Shown: in pieces, positions 23,131 to 33,646 of the stretch
Position numbering within the stretch: the stretch's first letter is position 1
How the letters are laid out: every line of letters begins with the position of its first letter
Source: Adenophora triphylla var. japonica
Taxonomy: Eukaryota; Streptophyta; Magnoliopsida; Asterales; Campanulaceae
Assembly: GCA_022495995.1 (NCBI GenBank)
Contig: JAFEMH010001465.1
Location: forward strand, 1 to 64,000
Direction of reading: 5' to 3'
Length of the DNA stretch: 64,000 nt
Notes under the pieces: model-generated
The model's database searches: none
The model's input: the letters and a program-made list of their open reading frames with translations, nothing else
What the model was told of the DNA's origin: nothing
Program-made: the position numbers and the translations under genes

Positions 23131-23965
23131 CCAGGCATATGGAAGAAAAAATCTTGGCTTGGAGGGCCAGGCATGTGGAAGCAAAAGTCCTGGCTTGTAG
23201 GGACAGGCATAAGGAAGCAAAAGACCTGGCTTGTAGGGCCAGGCACAGAAAAGTCCTGGCTTTTTAACGGGCACAGAAAAGTCCTGGCTTAAAGGTGCCA
23301 GGCAAAATGGAACAAGATTGGAACAAGAAAGTTTGGCTAAGGAATCTAAGGCGCCAAATGTGGCCCAATGCGGATTGTCGCAAGATGCGATTGGCATTAA
23401 GTGTGCAGCTTGTCGCAAATGCGGTGAGCGTCAAGTGTGGTTTGCCGCAGAAATGTGATGTGTAATATGATTTATAATGTGGTTTAAGATGCGGTTTATC
23501 TAAGTCTCTGCAAAGCTAAGTAAAGAAAACTGGCGAGAATCATGACTAAGGAGTAAGGTTGCCTAAAGACAAGCCTCACTCTTTTAAAGGGAGTAGTATG
23601 TATATAGAGATAAGGTGTATAAGGTGAATCTTTGATAAACTATCAAAGCAAATGTTAAAATTGTCGAAAAGCAAAACAGGCGACATGCAAACGATAAAAT
23701 TGGAAGTAAGTTGCAAGAAAGTAAAGTAATGTCATTCGAGTTAAAGTTTAGAGGAGAAGTTGCAAACCGCGACATTCAAAATATAACCAGACAAATACCA
23801 AAGGAAAGAACATTCATAAAGAACAGTTAAAGTCAAGGGTAAGTCGCAAAAGCGACAACCAAAGTACAAAAATCAAAGTTAAAAGACAGAATGTAAATTT
23901 TTTTAGTACAGACCCAAATTAAATATAAATTGTTCACGTTAAACTATGATTACAAGATAAAAAGA
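23131..23965 (+). repeat. Tat element 1 minisatellite end and 3' noncoding region
   Basis: Continues the GGCATATGGAAG / AAAAGTCCTGGCTTG units to about 23300, then degenerate repeats with GGCGCC, TGCGG and GTCGCAA motifs to about 23480. The remainder is noncoding up to the stop codon of the antisense gene. Confidence 0.75.
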
Positions 23966-26900
23966 TTAATTGCCGTCATAGGCAGCATTGAGAGCATCTT
24001 TGTTCTTTTGAGAGAGATCAATCCATGCGGGAATGATATTGTTGGTGCAGATGGCGGGAACAGTCCATGCGGCTTTGCCTAAGACCGCATCCTCCTCCGC
24101 CAGCTGGGTAAGTTCATCCTCACTGTAAGGAACAAGGTTATGTCCCTTATGGCAATGATCACTAAAAATTGTTTCAGAACCCCATTTGTCTAGCATGGCG
24201 GGGGTGATGGGGAGAATTTGATCGGCATCTGCGGCAACTGACCTAAGAGTGTGGAGAATGGCATTGTCGTAGATGTCCATACATTCAGACTCAGCCTTCG
24301 TCTTGGCCTCGGCGAGATCGCTCTTAATTTTGGTAACTTGATTAGCTTTGACAAAGTTTTCATTCCTAAGCCGCTCATTTTTTGCGGCAAGGAGCAGCAG
24401 TTTATCCTCAGCATCTTTCTGTTTTTTCTCCAACTCTTCTCGGAATTGGTTTCTCACAGTTTTCTCGGCCTCCAAGTCCTCATCAGCCTTTGTTTTCTGG
24501 GCCTTTAAGTCATTGATAGTACTATCCCGCCTGGATACTCGCTTCCTTAAGTTTTCTTTGGCACGCTTCGCCTGATCAAGGGTTTCTTCCAGTGCCGCGC
24601 ACTTCTTACTTAGGCCCAAGATAGTGCTGCTGACCTGCAAGGTAAAAAGCGACAATAAAGTGTTGGGTTTTGGGGTTACAAACGCAGCGGAAATCTTTAT
24701 AAAATAACACAAAACCCTAAGCCTTGAATCCATCTAGCATGAAGAGGTTAAAAACATGAAATAGAATTTACATACCTTAATGCGATATGTTTGTTCGAAA
24801 CGAATCTCAAAATTCAACCTTTGAATTTGTTAATGAAACTTTGAATCTTCTTCTTCCTTGTTCTACCTTGGTGATGAATCAACAATGGAGATCTTCAAGC
24901 TTTAGGAGATAAAGCGACCTCCCTCTAATGGTGATCCACACGCGAACGAACCAAGAACTCTTCTTGTTGGATTGCTAGATGGTCCTCCTGATTATTGAAT
25001 CAATATTCAATAATCAAAGCCAAAACGATGGAATTAATTTTGGGATTTATTTGATTTTGATTCTCAATCAAATATCAAATATCTAGAGTTTCATAAACCT
25101 AGAACAATTTTGTAGATAGAGGTTTATGGCTGCCAAAGGATTGTATTTATTTCACATATAAATCCCCTAACAATTAGGGTAAAAATCCTTGTCCAAGACC
25201 AAAACCAATCCGACCAAGGAAACGCATACGGGCTAAAATTCGCTCAGGGCACGACTCGTGCTCCTGGGCACGACTCGTGCTCCTGGGCACGACTCGTGCC
25301 ACGAGTCATTTCAGGCAATCACGAGTGGTCCAAGCCAAATTTTAGTCGTACCATAACTCGTGACAAAAATTGCACTCGTGCTGATCAAGGGAATGACTCG
25401 TGCCCAAGGGCACGAGTCGTGCCTAGTCCCACAAAGTCAAAGATCAATGAGTTGTTCCTTGGTTGCCAAAACGCAATCGTACTGCTCCTGTCACTAGTTT
25501 TGACCCTTGCCACGAGTCGTGACCCAGGGCACGAGTCATGCTCCTGGTCACGAGTCGTGCCAGAACCCAAAATCCATAATTTTCAGCCAATGATCAAATT
25601 CGTTCTTTGTGTGTGACCCAGTAGGAATTATATTATGTTGGTAGTGAGTTAAAACATCGACCTCACAAGACATAAGTGGTTTCTAGCAAACCATTATATC
25701 CACCCAATTAATATAATATCAAAGCTTGATTCCTCGATAGATCAAATATCACAATCCCTTTGTCCACGATGTCCAATTGAACATGAGTCATGGTCCATGT
25801 CAACTCACATGTTCAATGCTTTATCGATTCTAAATATGTTGATAATCCAAATGCATTTGATCTCTATCAAATCATTTGAGTGTGGCCACACATTTCATCA
25901 ACACTATTCATCGAGGGGCCCAAGAAAACATCTCTCTCAATGAGAGGGACAAATCCCATCTTGACTTATCATTCTTCCCTACAAGAATCCAATCATGCCA
26001 ACATAGCCCTTATTGCTATCCTATTAAAGATAGTGTTAGCCTTTATCAAATACGATGTTCATCATGTGAAAGACGATGATAATCTCAGGTTCAAAGGATT
26101 CAATACATGACTATCATGAGATTTAATCATGACACATATGACTATTGACCATGTCATAAATCTCATCGGTAAGTCATGTCCAATACTTGTTCTCTAGCAA
26201 GTATCCATAAGTGTAATGTGCATCACATGCATATAATCATCTCCATGATTATCCATTACCAACTTATATTAGTTATTCACAATAACTAGGGACGCAATTC
26301 AATATAATAAATATGTAAACATATAATGAACCAAATAAACTTTCTCTATAATAAATGATAAAGATGATTACATAGCGGTTTAAGTTACAAGTCAAACATA
26401 ACTAAACGCCTAGGGCATTATACCAACATAAAGTGTTAATAAGAATTGAAAGAAAGAAATGAACACGAAAAGAGGGTAAAATTTTCTTACCAGAGAGAGT
26501 TGGATTCCCGCGTGATACGCGGAATGAGTGGGATCCTCTTCCTGAACGATGGCCACTTGCTTAGCATCGCAAGATCGTTTTAGATCCGTGGCGCCAAGCA
26601 GGCTTCTTGGCATAGCAGTTTCATGCCCTCCTCATCAGCGGGAAGAACAAAATCTTCCTCCAGCCACCTTTCCCGGCGCCGTGGAGTGGTGCGGGAAGTA
26701 TGTTGAGGGTCTGGAAAAGAAGTTGGAGGAGCGGTTTCGTTGGTTTGGGGAGGCGGTGGGATCTTGGTTCCCGCCTGATCTTCCGCTGGGACCCCCTCAG
26801 TTTGGCCAGCATCATCGGCATCCATCTCTTCTTCCTCAGTTGGATCATTGGCAGTGGCATCTTCTTCATCTTCGTCTTCATCCCGCAAGTCAAGAGCCTC

Positions 26901-28506
26901 AGGATTGTCCCCTTGAGACGGGGCAGAAGGCGCCTGGCATTGTCGCTTAGCTGGGCGGGGAGTGGTGGAAGCTCTCTTGCGAGAACTTTCATTTGCAACT
27001 TTATCATCAACACCAGTTGGTGCGATAGGAATAACAATGTCCTCTTTCTGAGTCATCAGGCTAGCCTTCCTGGCCATAGCCAACCTTTTCGCCTGAGCCT
27101 CAGAGTTTCCCTGGGCTAGCCTCCTTTGATTCATATTCATTGTGCGGTGTTCTGCGGGAAAGAAGAGTGTGTTAGCGACAAAGAAAAGTTAACTTGTAAA
27201 TAATTGAAAGAGAGAAAACTGCGAGAACCATACATTGTACTTTCATCATGGCGGGACACATATTCTTGCCATTCTCGCAGATCGTGCACACGAAGCTAAA
27301 TTTGTCACCTGAGTGAATCTCCCATCCCGACCAAGAAGCGATATGCTCAATGGCGACTCGTGGAGGAGCAGGCGGAAAAGTATAAGAAAGCCCTACTTGG
27401 CTGAGTGGAGAGTGGTCCAAAACAATTTTCTGGCAAGAGAATAAGGCGAGAGGAGGAGTAGTAGTGCCAGAGGCATCTGCTAGGACTTTAAGGATTCTAT
27501 TCTTAAGACATTTTTCGTCTTCATTCAAAGCCCATTTCTTATCTATCTTTGGGTGAATGCCTATCAAGTCGGAGGGGAGAGCCCAGCCAATGCGGGAAAT
27601 TATGAATAACGGGTCAGTCTGCCAGTTACGAACTTTGGTGAGAAGTGGGGTTAGGATTTTCGGTTTCTTATACTGAAGTGACATCCTAATATCATTGGTT
27701 ACTTTATTATGTTGTTGGTAACCAGTAAATAGATCTAATAGGAGATGGGAAGTTGGTTCTCGCCTCAGGGCACGACAGATAACTATGAAACAGGTTAGAA
27801 TCCTAATTGCGTTGGGGTGAAGTTCAGCAATTACTGCTTGAGCTTTGTAAAGAATAAGAGAGATGAAGGGATCTACGGGAATCCTAAGTCCTGCTTCAAG
27901 TTGGGATGGGAATACGACAATTCTGTCTTGCCTATGTCTAATGGCGGAAAGAGATATCTCGCCATCATAATCAGCTATATGGTAATCTAGATGATCTATG
28001 TTATATCTGGTATGATAAGGGGTTAGTGAGAATTTTGGGAAGAGCTGGTTCCCGCAACGTCAGAGTTGGGATTATTATTTAAGGTTGAATTCCCGCCAGT
28101 TTGAGTTGAAGTGTTAGGGGCTCCTGGATTTGACATCCCGCCTGAATCATCAGAAGAAAGAATTTGTTTATAATGAGTCCTACTAGCTACAGATCTCGCA
28201 GCGGGAAAATCAGTGTCAGAGTTGTCAGAATCTATTGGGAAACCATAAAAGCGACAAATGTGGTCACAATGTTCTCAAGAATTAAAAAAAAAATTTGGAC
28301 ATGGGGGCTGAAGAATGAAGAAAACATCTACCTCTAACTTCAACGGCGGCAATTATAGCGGGATCTACCTTATGAACGCTTAAGCAATTCACTAGGTCAG
28401 TCAGAGGGATTCTCGCCCAAATGCCTCTAGTTAAGTAATAGAAACCCCCAGATTTTTTACATTTCCCATACCTAACTTGCCTAGCACAAGACTTAGATCT
28501 AGCCAT
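23966..28506 (-). CDS. antisense accessory gene of Tat element 1
   Basis: Runs against pol, between integrase and the 3' LTR. The start is placed at the MAR Met (28506) because the element 2 protein also starts MAR. Order: MARSKSC...YGKC, exon 1 ending near 28332 (EVR before GTAGAT); a middle region (about 28270-27700) in pieces; a segment with SRIGWALP and CTICENGKNMC (27684-27235); a basic then very acidic segment with KRASTTPRPAKRQ (27140-26491); an intron 26490-24635; then a coiled coil of about 120 residues and a C-terminus with GHNLVPYSEDEL, ending at 23966. The intron is only 83 bp once the inserted solo LTR is removed. A TATA box lies at 28849-28857. Antisense extra ORFs are known in Tat/Retand elements; the function is unknown. 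Exon borders in the middle are uncertain. Confidence 0.65.
24661..26428 (-). mobile_element. solo LTR, 1.8 kb, probably Ty1-copia
   Basis: Ends are TGTTGGGTTTTGG and TATACCAACA, with a perfect duplication TAAAG at 24656-24660 and 26429-26433. Read on the minus strand it starts TGTTGGTATAATGCCC and ends ...AACCCAACA, the usual look of a long copia LTR. No coding domain is inside. It sits in the intron before the coiled-coil exon of the antisense gene. The copia assignment rests on the termini only. Confidence 0.85.
25246..25561. repeat. array of GGCACGAnTCGTGCC palindromes in the copia-type solo LTR
   Basis: About ten full or partial copies of the 15-bp palindrome in both central-base versions: GGGCACGACTCGTGCTCCT repeated at the left end, then GGGCACGAGTCGTGCC and GTCACGAGTCGTGCC farther right. 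They alternate with about 20-70 bp of unique sequence. Confidence 0.9.
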
Positions 28507-28848
28507 GTGCGACAAACAAAAATTGAAAAGAAAGTAAAGAAATCAAAGATCTAAGTTTACCTGGGAAGTACGAAGGGTCTTAAAGAAAGTTGAGAAGAGG
28601 TTGAAGGTTGGCCGGAATGTCCAACGAACTAGAGAGTGGATGTGGTTCCAGGTTGAGGAAACAGTTAGAAATTGAAGGGTTATGGTCAGAATTCGATGGA
28701 GAGTAAGGATTGGGAAGAGGTTCAGGCAAGAGTCAACTGGAAAGGCTGGAAACAGGTTCGCCGGAAAAGCTTGCAGCTCGCCTGAGAGTTTTCAGAGGCT
28801 TTAGGAAGACAAAGAGAGTAAAAAAGTGAAAAGTGAGGAGCGGGAGAG

Positions 28849-28857
28849 TATTTATAA
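28849..28857 (-). promoter_or_regulatory. TATA box of the element 1 antisense gene
   Basis: Minus-strand CTTATAAATACTC in a Ct-rich context, about 340 bp above the MAR start. The same arrangement (TATAAAT above an MAR start) occurs in element 2. Confidence 0.6.
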
Positions 28858-29125
28858 GAGGGGAAGTTCAAAGGGTTTTTGAGCAGTTGAAATTAATTAG
28901 CCCCCAAAAATTAAATTTCCCTCCATTTAATGATTTCAAATTTCAAAACGTCCTTTCAAAGTCCTGTCAGAGCCGCCAAAGCCGTCAAAGGAATCCACCA
29001 GAAGCGTGACACGTGTCAAGCCGTAGGTGCCGGGCCTAAGCCTCGACTCGTTCCGATTGACAGCCAGGCCTAATATTGAGAGACAACTGGAATTTCTCGC
29101 ATGGATCATGAATAGTCCAGGTCTC
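28858..29125. other. region between antisense promoter and polypurine tract of Tat element 1
   Basis: Noncoding. Upstream of the antisense TATA box it would hold that gene's promoter. A CACGTGTCA motif near 29010, a G-box-like site, is the only notable element. Confidence 0.4.
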
Positions 29126-29140
29126 GAAATTGGGGGCTAC
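29126..29140 (+). promoter_or_regulatory. polypurine tract of Tat element 1
   Basis: GAAATTGGGGGCTAC directly before the LTR start TGATGTGATT. Element 2 has the closely similar AAAGTTGGGGGCCAC at the same place. Confidence 0.8.
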
Positions 29141-29947
29141 TGATGTGATTATGAAAAATTCACTTGGGCCTGAAACAGTAAAATTAGGCCCATCGAGGCG
29201 AAATGGCCCCAATGGGCCAAATACGTATAATATGTGTGCTTAAAGTAGGTTCAAAGTAGCGGAGGCGACAAGTATAGAGGCGACATGGGAAGGTTGGCGC
29301 GTGAGGGTAAGAGTTAAGCGGGGAAGTACTCCTTATTTGATAAATGGGTATGTACGGATATGATCAACAAAGCGAGAATGACATCTTTGCTTGTGGATAG
29401 GATTGGCGGCAATATGAGGATTGCCGCCATTTCCTTGATTGTCGCCTGGCGACAAGCGTGACTAGTGATGTGGAATGATATTGGACTGCCACGTGTATAT
29501 CCCACTATAATCGTCACTTTTAAATAAATTGACATGATGAACAGTGTGTAACCGTCAAATATGGTGTGATGTGACAAGGTGAACAGATAATCTCCACTAA
29601 GTTTGGGGTGGTTGGCACCTTATGTGGATGATTGATAAGTGTCCACCATGTGCAAGGCACATGGTGCGTGGGAGTATATAAGCCTTTGGAAAAAGATCAT
29701 TTGTAAGTTTCTCATACACTCTCTAAGCGCTCTCTCTCTCTCTCTAAAACTCCATTTTTATCAGTTTGTTGTAACCAGCCATCTTACTCTCACGCCGGAG
29801 GGGTTTCGCCGGAGCCACTCCCGGTCTAGTTGATGTTTGTGAGTGTGTGTAGGCGACCGTTCGACCATTCAAAGAGAAGCAGCCGGAGTATTCTTGTTTT
29901 CTGTTCAGACTCAGTTTCTGTGCAACCGGTTTGACGTGGTAGCATCA
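29141..29947 (+). repeat. 3' LTR of Tat element 1
   Basis: Starts TGATGTGATTATG right after the polypurine tract and ends GGTAGCATCA, giving short inverted termini TGATG / CATCA. A TATATAAGCC box is at about 29676-29685, followed by a (CT)n tract. No partner LTR is in the window because the 5' end is lost. Confidence 0.8.
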
Positions 29948-30778
29948 ATACTGTAATCATCTCTTATTTAAGGCACTCTCTCAGTCAAAAAAAAAAAAAA
30001 AAAAAGAAAGGAAAATGGTCGTATTTATCATTTTCATATATGCTAAAAGAGCTGCATTTTTAAAGAAAATTTTGTCTTATATGACTCTAAATTAAATATA
30101 CGAGCAAGTACATATATTATTGTAAAATGTTTGACAGTTAACTGTCAAAGGTGACAAAATGCAAATATGGTTTTGGAGATGCTATTTTAATCTCTCACTT
30201 CATTTTGTAATGACCAGAGAATATAATATGAGAGAGATGAAGACATACATGCTTTCACATAGCGAGCTCTATGGATGTCAACAGGTCGGGTTTGATTCAA
30301 ATTTGCTCAAAACTAAACGTAACCCGACCCGCAATAACACACATCTCTACCAAACCCATCAAATTTCAACTAAAGTTAATTTTTAGCATCCTTTTCTTGC
30401 CTTCCGACAAAAATATCGTAAAAATAATGAAATAATATTAAGTTTTTAGAAAGGGGTTATGGTAAAATCTTGATTCTGAGCCATAGCGGATGAGTGCCAT
30501 ATAGGTTTGGCGTCATTGCAGTTCGTTTGCATAGCAATTCGATTGCACTGGCCTCAACACTAGTTACTCCCTCCCTCACTCACACATACACACTCACTTA
30601 TCAGATACCTCACAGAGAAATCTCTGTCACTGAGCTCTGGGAAATATCTAACGGCTTCCTAAATGCAGATTACAATATACTATCGAAGAAGCCTATTTCT
30701 GTTAACTTAGATTAACTTCTCTTATTTAAAATAAAAAATTTGGAAAAATAGTCGAAATATGTCACGTACTAACACTTT
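29948..30778. other. intergenic sequence upstream of SPCH-like gene
   Basis: Poly(A) tract at 29988-30004, then AT-rich sequence. I see no gene. A block near 30270-30360 (GGATGTCAACAGGTCGGGTTTG) resembles ends of some hAT MITEs, but no partner end is visible. Confidence 0.4.
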
Positions 30779-31025
30779 GCTTACAATTAATACAATATAT
30801 ATATTACAAAGTTATCATTTAATGCAACATACTTGTCAAATTTTCGTTTCAAATAATGCAATTTTCGTTTCAAATAATGCAACGTACTTCAAAGTACATT
30901 GCATTATTTAAAAACGAAAATTGAATTATTTAAAACGAAAATTGCATTATTAGAGATGAATTTGACAAGTACGTTGCATTGCATTAATAAGTATCAACTT
31001 TGTGATACATTGCATTAATTACAAA
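30779..31025. mobile_element. foldback MITE-like inverted repeat upstream of SPCH
   Basis: Two arms of about 115-125 bp form an imperfect inverted repeat around a centre near 30893. The left arm has ACAATTAATACAATATAT...AATGCAACATACTTGTCAAA and the right arm has the inverted counterparts TTTGACAAGTACGTTGCATT and ATTGCATTAATTACA. Inner parts repeat TTTTCGTTTCAAATAATGCA. The ends lie about 440 bp above the SPCH ATG. No clear TSD. Confidence 0.7.
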
Positions 31026-31466
31026 AAATATACTAAAATACTTTTGGTCATTCACCCAAAAAAAAAAAAAAAAATTGTCAAAACACTCTCACTTCCTCTG
31101 GTTGCCGACTTGCAGTCCCTCTCTTCCTGACTTCCTTCTTCAAAAAAAATAAAAATAATAACACACCTAACGGTAATGAAGTCACAATTCACGCAAGAAA
31201 TGACATAAAACCCCATCACCGACCACAAATTAACGAAAGTTACAGCTTAGTCTCTTCCAACTTCAGGGGCTATATGCCTTTATTAATATTTCTCCTTTTG
31301 GGCATTTCCCTTTCCCTTTTCTTTTTCTTTTTTTTCTTCTTGACTATCCCATAAACTCTTCATGTTCTATCTGGGTCTCTTTCCATTTATCTCTTTCTTC
31401 TACTGGTTCTAAATATAATTACACACACACACATTGAACCCCTCTCTTTTATTCCTCTAGCTAGAA
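31026..31466 (+). promoter_or_regulatory. promoter and 5' UTR region of the SPCH-like gene
   Basis: Contains a pyrimidine-rich tract (about 31300-31345), which is common in plant 5' UTRs, and an AAATATAATT that could be a weak TATA element at about 31408. An (AC)n tract sits just upstream of the ATG. The transcription start cannot be fixed. Confidence 0.4.
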
Positions 31467-33129
31467 ATGGCTGATTTTTTCGTCGATGGACAGTTTGGGG
31501 AAACTGACATGGCCAGATTGACTTCTCCAGACGATATCTTTAGCATTCTTGAAGCTCTAGAGGGTCAGTTTAGTCCATTGACTTCTCCGTTAGACGAAGC
31601 CATTTTTGGTTCTAAAGCAACCCAAGAGAGTCATGTTGCTGCTGCTGCTGCTACTACTACTCCGCTGTTGGTTTCTCCAAAGTCAACTTCCTCTGGTGCT
31701 TTACAAGAGTACTACGACACTGAGCCTGAGGCCGAAGTTCGTTCTTCTCCCAGCTCTAAGAGACAGAAGCTTTCGGATCAAGAAGCTACGCCAGTCAGCT
31801 CAGATGAGCAGCAGAAGATCTCCCACATCACTGTTGAGAGGAACCGGAGAAAGCAAATGAACCAACACTTGAGCGTCTTGCGCGGAATTATGCCTTGCTT
31901 TTATGTTAAAAGGGTAAATTCGTAACAAGTCCAAATCATGTTTGTCCAGATTTCCTGTATCACAATGTGTACTAATGTTCAAAATTTCAGATGTTTCAGA
32001 TTTTCTGTATCACATTGTGTATAATGTTTCATTTGGTTGCAGGGAGATCAAGCATCTATAGTAGGAGGGGTAGTCGATTACATAACTGAATTGCAGCAAG
32101 TTCTTCAATCTCTAGAAGCCAAGAAACAAAGAAAAGCATACAGCGACATTGTTCAAAGTCCTAGAATTGTTTCAAGCCCAAGACCCTCCCAAGCACTCAG
32201 CCCTAGAAAGCCACCCCTTAGTCCAAGGCCAAACTTACCAATTAGTCCAAGAACCCCACAACCACAATTACCAACTAGCCCTTACAAGCCAGGTAAAATG
32301 CAACAAGCCACTTCAGGCTATAACCTCTCCCCAACCATGGCTACTGCACCTTCACTTGAACCCTCTTCTTCGCACACTAATTCTTCTGTTAACGACTCAA
32401 TTAACGAGCTTGTAGCGAATTCTAAGTCGGATATTGCTGACGTGGAGGTGAAATTCTCGACCGAATCTCCTTCTTAAGACTCTTTCGCCTCGGATACCTG
32501 GGCAAGCCATGAAGATTATTTCTAGACTTGAAGAGCTCTCACTTGAAATCTTACATGCCGACATTAGTGCAGTAGATGAAACCACCATGGTTAATTCCTT
32601 CACTATCAAGGTAAGGGTACTTATTTTTCATGTTTTTCTTGCTAGTCATCTTACTATATGTTTTTCATGTGATAATTTCCAGGCTTGTTCTCTCTTAATA
32701 ATAATAATAAGTTAAAGAAAGAAGAAATGAAAAGGAAAATGCAAAAATAGAAACAAAATCTATACATCTTGGCTTTTCCTTCCTTGATATTTCTATATTA
32801 CTTTTGTTAATTAATTGCAGAAAATATCAATTATACGTATAAAATAACATATTGCTAAAATGGAAGTACTCACTCTGTCCCTCTAAAAGATTGTCCTGTT
32901 GTACATTTTGCAATTATTAAGGAAGAGCTTCACCTTTTTGTACCTTAGTAGATTTGCACTAACATTCATGCCTAAGTTTAGAAATGGGACATACTTTTTG
33001 GGACAAGTCAAAATGACAAATGCCGGGACGGAGGGAGTATATGTTTTACATTTAGATTTGGCAACTTCCCATTTTAGCAACATGTTTTTTTGTTTGTCAT
33101 GTTTCTTATTTTTTATGTTAGAATCTCCC

Positions 33130-33167
<38 letters not shown>

Positions 33168-33372
33168 TATTTTCACAGGCAGCTACTAATTTCTTTCCTT
33201 TGTTTTTCATTTTTGATATTTTGTTCACATTATAATGAATGCTGTAATTATTAAAAGAGATTGAAGGTTATATACTAAAGACGTGTCCTTTTATTTGACT
33301 ATGTAGATTGGAATTGGGTGCCAACTAAGTGCGGAAGAACTCGCTCAACAAATACAGCAAACATTCTGCTAA
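31467..33372 (+). CDS. SPCH: SPEECHLESS-like bHLH transcription factor, frameshifted in the C-terminal region
   Basis: SPCH starts the stomatal lineage by switching on asymmetric divisions in the epidermis, in the nucleus with an ICE/SCRM partner. Exons: 31467-31913, 32043-32610 and 33307-33372, with GT-AG borders. The bHLH domain has HITVERNRRKQMNQHLSVLR and runs across the first splice junction (CFYVKR / GDQASI) to ELQQVLQSLEAKK. It is followed by a Ser/Thr-Pro-rich stretch with about seven SP/TP sites (32156-32290), which matches the MAPK-target region that marks SPCH against MUTE and FAMA. The C-terminal ACT-like part is complete in sequence (MKIISRLEELSLEILHADIS ... LSAEELAQQIQQTFC) but in another frame: two bases are missing near 32458-32461, where the family has Ser-Gly-Pro, so the reading stops at 32477. 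It is either a decayed copy or a sequence error. A Stowaway lies in intron 2. Confidence 0.85.
32869..33037. mobile_element. Stowaway MITE in SPCH intron 2
   Basis: 169 bp, termini CTCACTCTGTCCC and GGGACGGAGGGAG, flanked by TA at 32867-32868 and 33038-33039. The left terminus has one or two changes from the consensus CTCCCTCCGTCCC. A Tc1/mariner-derived MITE. Confidence 0.92.
33130..33167. repeat. (TC)n(AC)n compound microsatellite
   Basis: About ten TC units followed by eight AC units in SPCH intron 2. Confidence 0.95.
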
Positions 33373-33646
33373 AACATTCACTATTAGTTCATCTTGCTAC
33401 AACCCAAAAACCCTAATCCTAGCCCCATGGTGCCTTGATAAGAAAATCTTGAAAATCCTATAGATGTAATTGTAGATTACTTTTGATTGATTGTAATACT
33501 CCCACCGTGATAAAATGAATGTCGAATAAATTATTAAATTTGCTTTTAATCAAAAATAAATTTGAATATTTTTTGGATATTCAATTTACAACGGAAAGAG
33601 TGGTAATTAGTAGCCTAAAGCAAGGCTTGTTTGGTGTGTAGACTAA
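33373..33646 (+). other. SPCH 3' flank
   Basis: Probable 3' UTR with AATAAA at about 33527-33532 inside AT-rich sequence. Nothing else coding. Confidence 0.45.

Larger units (their letters stand above)
3612..29947 (+). mobile_element. 5'-truncated Tat/Retand-type Ty3 retrotransposon (element 1), host of nested insertions
   Basis: In order: decayed pol with RT, RNase H, a second RNase H and integrase (3612-6832); a 3' noncoding region with minisatellites; an antisense gene (28506-23966); a polypurine tract and a 3' LTR (29141-29947). The extra RNase H plus the long 3' region with an antisense ORF is the known layout of Tat-lineage Ty3 elements. The 5' LTR, gag and protease are missing. Three later insertions interrupt it: CACTA 7254-20585, solo LTR 20817-23130 and solo LTR 24661-26428, each with its own TSD. 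Removing them leaves about 8.9 kb of Tat sequence. Confidence 0.85.

Noticed and set aside
30262..30360. GTCAACAGGTCGGGTTTG block as a hAT terminus
   Set aside because: Only one end visible and no duplication, so no element can be delimited.
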